DNA of 20,663 nucleotides, taken from assembly GCA_037133395.1 (NCBI GenBank), contig JBAXOG010000085.1, positions 1 to 20,663 on the forward strand. Reading direction: 5' to 3'. Of this stretch, positions 1 to 7,225 are shown piece after piece. Source of the DNA: CAIZQW01 sp037133395 (GTDB lineage: Bacteria > Verrucomicrobiota > Kiritimatiellia > RFP12 > UBA1067). Positions within the stretch are counted from its first letter, which is position 1. Each line of letters begins with the position of its first letter. Both the position numbers and the translations under genes were made by a program. The notes under the pieces were generated by a model that made no database searches, was not told the DNA's origin, and was given only the letters and a program-made list of their open reading frames with translations.

Positions 1-279
1 ATGATGTTTGCTCAGGCCTTATTGGATATTGCTTACTTTCCGATTCAGATGAAGGTGATTGATCATGTTGCGAAGCTTGAGCAACGTAATGACTATGCCT
101 ATATTTTGAGTCATGAATGCGGCCTCTACTTTGGGCGTCTCTTCGGCTGCGGACTCTTTTTGTTGATCGCCTATTGTGTGTCGCGCGAGATGGCGTTGCG
201 CGTGGTGTTGCCCTTGGTAGCCCTGATCCAGGCGCTCTCTATTCCTCTGGCAAAGCATATCCTGAGGAAAATGGGATGA
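1..279 (+). CDS. C-terminal part of a membrane transporter, probably MFS (5' end outside window)
   Basis: The reading frame is open from the first base of the window and ends at TGA 277-279. It gives 92 residues that are probably the C-terminal end of a longer protein. Two hydrophobic stretches suitable as membrane helices are visible, around residues 48-62 (a segment rich in Gly, Leu and Phe) and 66-83. They are joined by a short polar loop with Ser-Arg-Glu, and the protein ends in a basic tail, as in the last helices of Major Facilitator Superfamily carriers. The MFS assignment rests on general resemblance, because no family motif falls in this fragment. Next to a sugar-type regulator and glycan-active enzymes, uptake of a sugar or oligosaccharide is a reasonable inference. 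The ATG at base 1 is probably an internal methionine rather than the true start. Confidence 0.55.
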   Translation: MMFAQALLDIAYFPIQMKVIDHVAKLEQRNDYAYILSHECGLYFGRLFGCGLFLLIAYCVSREMALRVVLPLVALIQALSIPLAKHILRKMG

Positions 280-310
280 TGGAATGGTGGAATAGTGTTA
301 TGATGGGTGC

Positions 311-457
311 AACCCTTGCTGGGCGAATAGGCGTCCACGCCTGTTCATTGCCAGCGTTGCGCGGCTGTCGGATTGCGAACCATGCACATGGCGCGTCGCT
401 GTACAGGCGAGGACCCGCCTACGTCAAACTACGGCGTGGCAGGCGCCTATACGCCCA
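311..457. repeat. REP-like dispersed inverted-repeat element, copy 1
   Basis: This GC-rich stretch is built from short inverted blocks. Bases 314-333 (CCTTGCTGGGCGAATAGGCG) recur exactly, in inverted orientation, at 11509-11528. Bases 401-423 recur inverted at 17200-17222 with two transition differences. The block at 441-456 (aggcgcctatacgccc) is another variant of the same arm. The element lies between the transporter stop and the lipoprotein signal of the next gene. It happens to contain no stop in that gene's frame, which makes the gene look longer than it is. Confidence 0.7.
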
Positions 458-476
458 GGATACTGAATCCCGCCAC

Positions 477-2207
477 GTGGCCTCTTGGCTCGCACTTTGC
501 CTGATAGGCCTGTTGTTCGTATTGCTGGGTACGGGTTGCAAGCCGGCCCCGCAGACCGTCTGGCTGCTGGACATGCGTGGGAAGACGCTGGAAGAAAAAG
601 TATCCGCCTATGCTGTGCAGGGTATCATTAATCGCAAAGGTCCTAAAGTTTTTATCAAGCTTGGCGATGAGTGCCGTTGGATGCAGATGGGTTATGATGC
701 GGGCAAACGTCCTGCGATCTGGTCTGCTGATGATGTGAAGCGTATGAAAGGGCTGGGCGTCGAGACGATCGAGGATGCATGGCTTCAGTACCTGACTAAA
801 AAGCGCGGCTTCCAGTTCGAGTCGATCACGCTTGAGGCGCTTATTGCCAAATGTGGGGATGAAATCAAGGGCGCGCTGGTCTATGATACGATCAAAGAGG
901 ATATTGCACCGGTGGCGACCTGGGCAGGCTTGCGCGATTTGATACCTGTTACAACGAATCGCTATGGGTTGGCGGTTGCCGAAGACTTTCGTGAAGTCAA
1001 GAAGGGATTGAAAGGCGATAAGCGGCTGGCAGGACATCAGTGGCTGATTGATCATCTGCTGAAGGAGTGCAATACGGATGGTGCGGTGTCACGCGTGCGA
1101 CTCTACAACCTTGATGCGCACGATACGATTGTGGACATGGATCAGGCTGTTCAAAATAGATGGGTTCTTTATGATTTGAGGCATGAGGCGATCACGAATC
1201 GTACACATGCTGCACAGCAATTGAAGGAAGATTTGCCGGACAAGGCATTGCTCGATGCAATCCTGTCGCAGATTAAACCCTACAGTGCCGTGTATGGCTG
1301 GGGAAATCCGGGAGAGGATGATTTTATTCGGAGCCTGAATCGGCATACGTTGGTCGGCGAGTGTTCGGGTGTACCGAACAACTCTTTCTTTGCGGCCCTG
1401 AAAGAGTCCAAAGGCTATGTGTTTCAACAGAAGCGTCCGCACCGGACACCAGCGGATACACACGTTGAAAAAAAAATCTATGTTGCGTTCATGGTTAATG
1501 AGGGCGACTCCATCAAGTGTATGAATGCCTTTCAGGGCTTCGGCGCCTGGTTGCAGCAGGAACGCGGCTTGATTCCGATCAACTGGGGTGTTGAGCCCAA
1601 TCTTTGCTTGTCGCATCCTGCGATGATGTCGTATTATTATGAGACTGCAACGACCAATGATTACTTTTTTGCACCACCCTCCGGCTGGGGCTACACGCAT
1701 CCTGGATGTTTGCCGAAAGCGCGTTGGATGGAATATGCTGGCAAGGTGAAGGAAGGCATGACTCAGGCGGATCTGCATTTCATTGATATCTGGTGGCTCG
1801 GCGAGTTGAGGCGAGAGAAGCAACTGGACCTGTTCTTGAAGACAGCAGGGGTCTGGGGCTTGACGGACTGGGATGGTTCGCAGCAACGCATGCTCTTTAC
1901 CGTAGACAATATCCCGATCGCCAAGAGCCATCATTATTACACCTACAGAGAAGAGCCGGAAGTGTTTGCGCAAAAATTTCTTGAGGAGACCCAGGAGGTG
2001 CAGGGGCCGTGGTTTGTGGTGATCTATGGCGCGGAGAGCCATGGCACGCCCCATCGCTTCTACGAGTTGGCCAAGCGGTTGCCTAAAGATCGCTACAAGG
2101 TGGTCGCCTTGGATGAATTCTTTGCGGCGGCAGTGAATGCGCGCAACGAGGTGGAAGGTCGCGTGTTGAAGCCGGGTAAAGGCATTATCAAGGGTGTCGC
2201 TCCGTAG
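477..2207 (+). CDS. GxGYxYP-family lipoprotein (protein A), putative glycan-active enzyme
   Basis: Of unproven function; GxGYxYP-motif proteins are usually regarded as putative glycoside hydrolases. From GTG 477 the product is 576 residues. It opens with a hydrophobic stretch ending in a lipobox (Leu-Gly-Thr-Gly-Cys, Cys21), so it is probably a lipidated envelope protein. An N-terminal region with Gln-Gly-Ile-Ile-Asn-Arg matches the start of proteins B and C. The signature appears as GWGYTHP at residues 403-409, preceded by a conserved Asn-x-Gly-Asp segment. It lacks the inserted and C-terminal beta modules of B and C. The start is uncertain: the frame stays open upstream to ATG 276, which overlaps the transporter stop (ATGA), and further to 117. 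Those codons run through a repeat element and precede a complete signal peptide, so I chose 477 despite its poor ribosome-binding site and the lack of basic residues before the hydrophobic core. Confidence 0.75.
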   Translation: MASWLALCLIGLLFVLLGTGCKPAPQTVWLLDMRGKTLEEKVSAYAVQGIINRKGPKVFIKLGDECRWMQMGYDAGKRPAIWSADDVKRMKGLGVETIEDAWLQYLTKKRGFQFESITLEALIAKCGDEIKGALVYDTIKEDIAPVATWAGLRDLIPVTTNRYGLAVAEDFREVKKGLKGDKRLAGHQWLIDHLLKECNTDGAVSRVRLYNLDAHDTIVDMDQAVQNRWVLYDLRHEAITNRTHAAQQLKEDLPDKALLDAILSQIKPYSAVYGWGNPGEDDFIRSLNRHTLVGECSGVPNNSFFAALKESKGYVFQQKRPHRTPADTHVEKKIYVAFMVNEGDSIKCMNAFQGFGAWLQQERGLIPINWGVEPNLCLSHPAMMSYYYETATTNDYFFAPPSGWGYTHPGCLPKARWMEYAGKVKEGMTQADLHFIDIWWLGELRREKQLDLFLKTAGVWGLTDWDGSQQRMLFTVDNIPIAKSHHYYTYREEPEVFAQKFLEETQEVQGPWFVVIYGAESHGTPHRFYELAKRLPKDRYKVVALDEFFAAAVNARNEVEGRVLKPGKGIIKGVAP

Positions 2208-2255
2208 GGATCATCGTTTTTTGCGAAAAAATAGGACAATTATGAAGGAGAGGCA

Positions 2256-3401
2256 ATGAAACAGAAACGCAAGACAGTACTGTTGGCGCTGGGCTGGTAT
2301 GTCCATGAGATCGATGTAGGCGTCGCGCGTTATGCCAAGGAGCATGACTGGATTTTGGATGATATATCCTGCCATTCAGGAAAGTTGCCTTCGTGGAAAA
2401 TCGATGGCATCATTACATTGTTTGCGGATCCCACCCAGAAAAAGCTTATTCATTTTGTAAAGAAGAGCCATGTTCCTGTGGTTGCGCTTTCTGATCAAGT
2501 GCCTGAAATAAAGGTTCATCATGTGCTTCCTGACAATGATGCTATTGGGCGGACAGCAGCAAAAGAGTTCTTGTCGCGTGGCTTCGAGAATTTTGCGTTT
2601 ATGGTGCTCGATAATACCGCACCCGTTGTAAAGGAGCGTATGAAGGGATTTCGAGATACGGTTGCTGCAGCCGGAATGTCCTTCACCTCCATTGACTATA
2701 CAGGCTGCTGGACGAAAATAGATGCCCATGACCGGTTTCTGAAATGGTTGGCGAGTGAAATAAAAAAACTGCCTAAGCCACTCGCGATGATGGCTCAGTA
2801 TGATGCAGAGGCCAATTACATTGTCCGCGCCTGTATGGATGCAGGCATCCATATTCCGATGGAGGTCGCGGTGATAGGTGTGGACAACGATCCCATTTAT
2901 AGCGAGTTGGGACCGATCCCCTTGTCCAGCGTCGTGAGTAACCGCGAGCAATTGGGATATGAAGGAGCCGCGATGTTGGATCAGTTGATGCAGGGGAAAA
3001 AAGTGAAGAGCCCGATCCGTATTCCGCCGAGCGGAATCATCCTCCGACAAAGCAGTGATGTTTTTGCGGCTAAAGACCCTGCTATTGCCAAGGCTTTGAA
3101 CTATATCGTGTACCATTTGGCAGAGCCTTTCACATTGGACGATCTGGCAAAGGAATCCGGTGTGTCGCGTCGTGGCCTGTATAATAAGTTCAACAGTTAT
3201 CTGGGTCACTCCTTGCATCAGGAAATCATCCGGCAGCGTCTTGCAAAAGCCCGGCAGATGCTTCAGGCCACCGATGAAAAATTTTCAACCATTGCTGAGG
3301 TGTGTGGTTTTAAGGACGGCATGGGGCTTTCAAAAGTCTTCCGCCTGTATGAACGTACGACACCGAGTGACATACGGATGGGGAAGGACGCGAAGGGATA
3401 A
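2256..3401 (+). CDS. XylR-type transcriptional regulator (LacI-like sensor plus AraC helix-turn-helix)
   Basis: A 381-residue cytoplasmic one-component regulator, expected to bind a sugar and control nearby genes. Residues 5 to about 265 form a periplasmic-binding-protein-like sensor of the LacI type. The segment around 204-226 (VAVIGVDND, then PLSSV) is the usual late-domain signature of this class. Residues about 275-381 form an AraC-type DNA-binding domain with two helix-turn-helix units: about 292-312 (TLDDLAKESGVSRRGLYNKF) and about 341-362 (STIAEVCGFKD). There is no N-terminal LacI helix-turn-helix, so DNA binding is C-terminal as in XylR. ATG 2256 is well supported by AAGGAG at 2245-2250, 5 nt away. 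It starts 48 nt after protein A, so the two may be cotranscribed. The surrounding glycan genes are plausible targets. The ligand is unknown; a xylose-like pentose is only a family precedent. Confidence 0.9.
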   Translation: MKQKRKTVLLALGWYVHEIDVGVARYAKEHDWILDDISCHSGKLPSWKIDGIITLFADPTQKKLIHFVKKSHVPVVALSDQVPEIKVHHVLPDNDAIGRTAAKEFLSRGFENFAFMVLDNTAPVVKERMKGFRDTVAAAGMSFTSIDYTGCWTKIDAHDRFLKWLASEIKKLPKPLAMMAQYDAEANYIVRACMDAGIHIPMEVAVIGVDNDPIYSELGPIPLSSVVSNREQLGYEGAAMLDQLMQGKKVKSPIRIPPSGIILRQSSDVFAAKDPAIAKALNYIVYHLAEPFTLDDLAKESGVSRRGLYNKFNSYLGHSLHQEIIRQRLAKARQMLQATDEKFSTIAEVCGFKDGMGLSKVFRLYERTTPSDIRMGKDAKG

Positions 3402-3433
3402 TTAGATTGTTTTTTTCTCACAGAGGTATGTAG

Positions 3434-3566
3434 CCCAATATCCAACACGGAATATCCAACCGAAGAAGTGAAGAAACAGCGCAGCGTTGTAGATTCGGCG
3501 ACGGGAACCAAAAGACGTTAACAGGTTCTTAACTTGGATATTGGATATTCCGTGTTGGATATTGGG
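3434..3566. repeat. Element with 26-bp perfect inverted ends (MITE-like)
   Basis: Bases 3434-3459 are an exact reverse complement of 3541-3566, separated by 81 nt. Each arm itself contains two copies of TTGGATATT in the right-arm reading. No transposase gene and no clear target-site duplication is visible. The element fills most of the 197-nt gap before the GH2-like gene and ends about 30 nt before its start codon, so it may lie in or near that gene's leader. A short minus-strand reading frame crossing it is treated as chance. Confidence 0.8.
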
Positions 3567-3598
3567 TATTCAATTGAATAGTACAAGGAAACACGAAA

Positions 3599-6500
3599 AT
3601 GAAGAATGACTCTGTGATGTCTATACGACTATTGACTACTTACTGCTTACTGCTGACTGCCACTTGCGGTCTTGCTGCTAACGATGCCCAGAAGATGGGA
3701 TTCAACCATCTGGGGGCGGAGTTTGGCGCGTATGAAGTGGATGCGCAAGGCGGTATCAAGCTGGGCGGAGTGAAGAAGGGCGGTAATCGTTTAGGGTATC
3801 CCATCGGAGGGGAGTGGAAACTGGCGATCGACAAGCAGAAGATGGGGGTTCTGGAGAAGTGGTATGCGAAGTTGCCGGGCGATGCAACAATAACCCTTCC
3901 CGGCACACTAGACGATGCGGGCATTGGTGAGCCGTGCAAGCCGTCGGTCTCTATCCTGACACGCGCTCATGAATATATCGGCATGGCGTGGTATCAGCGG
4001 GAGATTGATATTCCTGAATCTTGGAAGGGCAAAACCGTCCAGATGTGGCTGGATCGTGTGATGTGGGAGAGTCGTCTCTATGTGGATGGAAAATTGATCG
4101 GGAGCGAGGACTCCCTGTGTACGCCGCATGTTTATGAATTAGGCGTGCTGTCTCCTGGCAAACATGTTTTGACGTTGCGCATTGATAACAGCGGACGCCC
4201 CGGCGCGAATTGTCATGGCTATGGCGATGATATTCAAATCCGCTGGAATGGTGTCGTTGGGCGCATGGAGTTGATCGCCCGCGATGCGGTTCATGTCTCC
4301 TCCGTGCGTACCATCCCGGACATGGTCAATAAACGTGTACGTGTGTTAACGAAGATTGTGAACGAGACCGGGCGTACCATCGATGGCGAACTCACGCTTT
4401 TTGCACGTATTCGCGGCGAAAATGAGGTCGTCGGAAAGTCGAAGAACTGGTTTAAGATGGCGGGCAAAGAGGCGATGGTCGAGTTGATCATCCCCCTGGA
4501 TAAGAACTGGAAGCCGTGGGATGAATTTAGTGCGGCATTGTATGAGGTGGAGAGCAAAGTGACAGCCGAATGCGAGGGCGAAAAATTCAGCGATGTTTCG
4601 ACAACCCGTTTCGGGATGCGCGAGCTGGGACAGGCTGGGACGCAATTTACGTTGAATGGACGGACGATCTTTTTACGCGGCACGCATGACGGCATCGGAT
4701 TCATGCTCACCGGCCATCCAGCCGGCGATGTGGAGAGCTGGCGACGTGTGTTTGAAATCTGCAAGGATTACGGGCTGAATCATGTGCGCTATCATTCTGT
4801 CTGCCCGAATGGTCCAGCCTTTATCGCTGCAGATGAAGAGGGGATTATGCTTCAGCCTGAATTGCCAGTGTGGGCCTCGATCAAAGAGGATTGGGCAGGG
4901 CAGGCGTTTCTACAACGTGAACTGGATCGTATCCTTGAGTTTTACGGGAATAGTCCGAGCTTCTGCATGTTCAGCATGGGCAATGAACATGCCGGCAACT
5001 GGGATTTTCTGGGACGCATGGTGGAACGCGCGAAACGGATGGATCCGACGCGCAGATATGTTGCGGCCAGTAACGAGTATATCCGGCCGGGTGAACGAGG
5101 CGTTCCTGTCAATCCGAATGACGACTATGCCACGATCATGTTTGGCGCAGAGAAAAACGGGGAGCGTCCGCGCATCCGCTATATGGAACGTATGTCGCCT
5201 GGCAACGAGGATTTCGACCGTGCTGCGGATTATCGTTCCATCATTGAGGATTTCAAGGTGCCCGTGATCGCCCATGAATTGGGACAGTGGTGGAACTATC
5301 CGGACTTCAAGGAGATCGACAAGTATACCGGAGTCCTGAAGGCGCGCAATCTGGAGATTTTTCGCGATGAGGTGAAGGCTGCCGGCCTGCTGGAACAGAA
5401 TGAGGAACTGCGCATGGCATCCGGCTATGAAGCTGTTGAGTTGTATAAAGAAGATATTGAACGCAACATGCGTACGCCCAGACTCGCAGGATACCAGTTG
5501 CTGGATCTGCATGACTATTCTGGACAAGGGACGGCCTTGATTGGGCTGCTGGACACCTTCTGGGATTCCAAGGGGTTTGTTACGCCAGAAGCTTTCAGAG
5601 AATTCTCCTCGCCCACTGTGATTCTCTCGCGCATCCCGAAGACGATTTGGGAAGCAGGAGAAACGATAAAAATTCCTCTGGAGGTCGCTCATTACGCATT
5701 AGCTGACTGTCCGGACACAACAGTCGAATGGTTTTTCACAACGGACAAGGGGGTGGTGCTGTCAAAAGGTCGTACGCTGCCAACAACGCTCAAGACAGGG
5801 CACACGACCATGATCGGCGATGTTGTGATGACCGTGCCGGAAAATCTGGCAGCGGAGATTACCTTGAATGTCCAGTCCTCTCCGGCTGTCAAGAACCGCT
5901 GGCGGCTCTGGTGTTATCCGAAACAGCCTGTTGCTGTGAAAGGAGCCGAGACCGTACGTGTCGCAACAACCTGCGATGCGGACTTGCTCGCGTTTGTTGA
6001 AAAGGGAGGCAAGGCCTTGTTGATTGCCACGGACTTGGCGTATCAGGTGCCAGCCTACTTTGTCAATCCGATCTGGACGCCGCAAAACAATATTGAGACC
6101 TGTGGTGCGCTGATTCGGAATCAGCATCCTGCGCTCGCGGATTTCCCGACACGCTCCTTTTCTGATTTTCAATGGCACAACTTCATGCGTCCGGGACGTG
6201 CCTTCATTTTAAACGATGCGCGAATTATCCATCCGATTATTCAGAACATCGAAGCGCCGTCGGTGCGTCGCAATTTTCATCTCGCTTCGCTCTTCGCCGT
6301 CAAGCTGGGCCAGGGAGCGCTGGTGGCGACTTCATTCGATTTGCGTGATACCCGCCCCGAATTCCGTCAACTCAAGCAGAGTCTGGTCAACTACTTGGCC
6401 AGAGGGGAGTTTGCGGAGGCGAGTCAGATTACGCGCAATGACCTGATGCGCGTCATCGATCCTCCGCGCTTCAAGATTGTATCTGATCTCGCAGGTAAAA

Positions 6501-6976
6501 AAGTTTTAGAAGTCAAGCCTGCGGCAAAGGCTTTGGAGGAAGGCTTTAAGGCGTGGACACCTGATTCTGATCACGTGGTGGTGAAGCAAGACGGTTTTGG
6601 ATATCGTTTTGAAAAGACAGATCGCAGGTGGGGGATCAGTGCACCAGGAGACATGGTTGTCCGTAAAGGCGACCAGGTACGTGCGTGGTCACTCAATCGT
6701 TCGACCCTTTTTATCACCTGTCCGAAAGGATTCTCTGGAACCGTGTACATTCATTTTCAAGACCCTGAGAAGAGTGGCAAACGTGAAGGATATGTCTTTG
6801 GCATAGGCGGCGCTGTGATGACAGGAACGCAAACAAGCGAAGGAAAATGGGCAATGCTTGCGATCCGTCCGGAAGATAGCGCCTCGGGTGAAATCCCCCT
6901 CTACTTCCGCAAACTCGCGTATGGAGAAGGGTGGTCCAGTACGCCGCTTGTTACGGGGTTGGTGGTCACGGAGTAA
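3599..6976 (+). CDS. Secreted glycoside hydrolase family 2-like enzyme (beta-galactosidase/beta-glucuronidase type)
   Basis: An 1125-residue exported retaining glycosidase of clan GH-A type. An N-terminal signal peptide is visible, with possible cleavage near Ala26-Ala27. Residues about 70-230 form the jelly-roll sugar-binding domain (WYQREIDIP near 131). Residues about 235-340 form the Ig-like domain. A TIM barrel begins near 350 with LNGRTIFLRGTHD. The acid/base Glu463 lies in MGNEH and the nucleophile Glu560 in AHELGQW, so both catalytic residues are present. After the barrel come an Ig-like segment (about 670-770), an amidotransferase-like alpha/beta region (about 785-945, with ALLIATD and HPALADFP) and a final beta-rich domain. 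AAGGAA at 3585-3590, 8 nt upstream, supports ATG 3599; the in-frame ATG at 3617 is an alternative. The exact sugar specificity cannot be read. The 1125-residue length exceeds a minimal GH2 because of the C-terminal additions. Confidence 0.85.
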   Translation: MKNDSVMSIRLLTTYCLLLTATCGLAANDAQKMGFNHLGAEFGAYEVDAQGGIKLGGVKKGGNRLGYPIGGEWKLAIDKQKMGVLEKWYAKLPGDATITLPGTLDDAGIGEPCKPSVSILTRAHEYIGMAWYQREIDIPESWKGKTVQMWLDRVMWESRLYVDGKLIGSEDSLCTPHVYELGVLSPGKHVLTLRIDNSGRPGANCHGYGDDIQIRWNGVVGRMELIARDAVHVSSVRTIPDMVNKRVRVLTKIVNETGRTIDGELTLFARIRGENEVVGKSKNWFKMAGKEAMVELIIPLDKNWKPWDEFSAALYEVESKVTAECEGEKFSDVSTTRFGMRELGQAGTQFTLNGRTIFLRGTHDGIGFMLTGHPAGDVESWRRVFEICKDYGLNHVRYHSVCPNGPAFIAADEEGIMLQPELPVWASIKEDWAGQAFLQRELDRILEFYGNSPSFCMFSMGNEHAGNWDFLGRMVERAKRMDPTRRYVAASNEYIRPGERGVPVNPNDDYATIMFGAEKNGERPRIRYMERMSPGNEDFDRAADYRSIIEDFKVPVIAHELGQWWNYPDFKEIDKYTGVLKARNLEIFRDEVKAAGLLEQNEELRMASGYEAVELYKEDIERNMRTPRLAGYQLLDLHDYSGQGTALIGLLDTFWDSKGFVTPEAFREFSSPTVILSRIPKTIWEAGETIKIPLEVAHYALADCPDTTVEWFFTTDKGVVLSKGRTLPTTLKTGHTTMIGDVVMTVPENLAAEITLNVQSSPAVKNRWRLWCYPKQPVAVKGAETVRVATTCDADLLAFVEKGGKALLIATDLAYQVPAYFVNPIWTPQNNIETCGALIRNQHPALADFPTRSFSDFQWHNFMRPGRAFILNDARIIHPIIQNIEAPSVRRNFHLASLFAVKLGQGALVATSFDLRDTRPEFRQLKQSLVNYLARGEFAEASQITRNDLMRVIDPPRFKIVSDLAGKKVLEVKPAAKALEEGFKAWTPDSDHVVVKQDGFGYRFEKTDRRWGISAPGDMVVRKGDQVRAWSLNRSTLFITCPKGFSGTVYIHFQDPEKSGKREGYVFGIGGAVMTGTQTSEGKWAMLAIRPEDSASGEIPLYFRKLAYGEGWSSTPLVTGLVVTE

Positions 6977-7010
6977 TGACAGGTGGTCAAATAGACGGTA
7001 ACTTCTTAAA

Positions 7011-7079
7011 TTGAGCGTTAAAAGTTAAACGTTGAGCGTTAAGCGTTTGAATTTTTAACGTTTAACTCTTAACGCTTAA
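7011..7079. repeat. Long imperfect stem-loop of TTAAC/GCGTTAA-type repeats
   Basis: Bases 7011-7033 pair with 7057-7079 as an inverted repeat with two differences in 23 positions. One of these would be a G-U pair in RNA, leaving 22 of 23 positions paired. The 23-nt loop (7034-7056) contains another partial copy (gagcgttaagcgtt). It begins 35 nt after the GH2-like stop codon, so it could fold at the end of that transcript. It lacks the GC-rich stem and following T-run of an intrinsic terminator. Confidence 0.75.
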
Positions 7080-7082
7080 GTT

Positions 7083-7120
7083 GCAATAACGCAATAACGC
7101 AATAAGGCAATAACGCAATT
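7083..7120. repeat. 8-bp tandem repeat array (GCAATAAC/GCAATAAG)
   Basis: Four full copies and one partial copy of an 8-bp unit run head to tail: GCAATAAC, GCAATAAC, GCAATAAG, GCAATAAC, GCAATT. The same unit returns near the right edge of the window (20532 onward and 20607 onward). The array is not a multiple of three and lies about 105 nt before the beta-strand repeat gene. Confidence 0.85.
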
Positions 7121-7211
7121 CTTCCGTTGCACAACACAGCAAGCGAAATGCACGATAAAGCATGTCATTAAATCTCACTCTTTGATAATATAGATATACT
7201 AAAAGTGATAC

Positions 7212-7217
7212 GAGGAG
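7212..7217 (+). promoter_or_regulatory. Ribosome-binding site fixing the start of the beta-strand repeat gene
   Basis: GAGGAG at 7212-7217 is followed by 8 nt and then ATG 7226. This favours ATG 7226 over the in-frame GTG at 7205, which lies upstream of the site. Confidence 0.75.
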
Positions 7218-7225
7218 TGTGCATT

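Noticed and set aside
1089..2054. Minus-strand open frame (321 codons) opposite protein A
   Set aside because: It is a shadow of a conserved plus-strand gene; the product has no domain pattern and no ribosome-binding site.
2217..2231. TTTTTT-GCG-AAAAAA inverted repeat before the regulator as terminator or operator
   Set aside because: A pure A-T stem with a 3-nt loop is too weak for a terminator, and there is no second copy to support an operator.
3263..3511. Small minus-strand frame (82 codons) spanning the inverted-repeat element
   Set aside because: It overlaps the end of the regulator gene and the left repeat arm; it is explained by the repeat and lacks a credible start signal.
7182..7200. 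TTGATA and TATACT as a promoter for the beta-strand repeat gene
   Set aside because: The two boxes are only 7 nt apart, which is incompatible with a sigma-70 promoter. No better -35 box is seen about 17 nt before TATACT.
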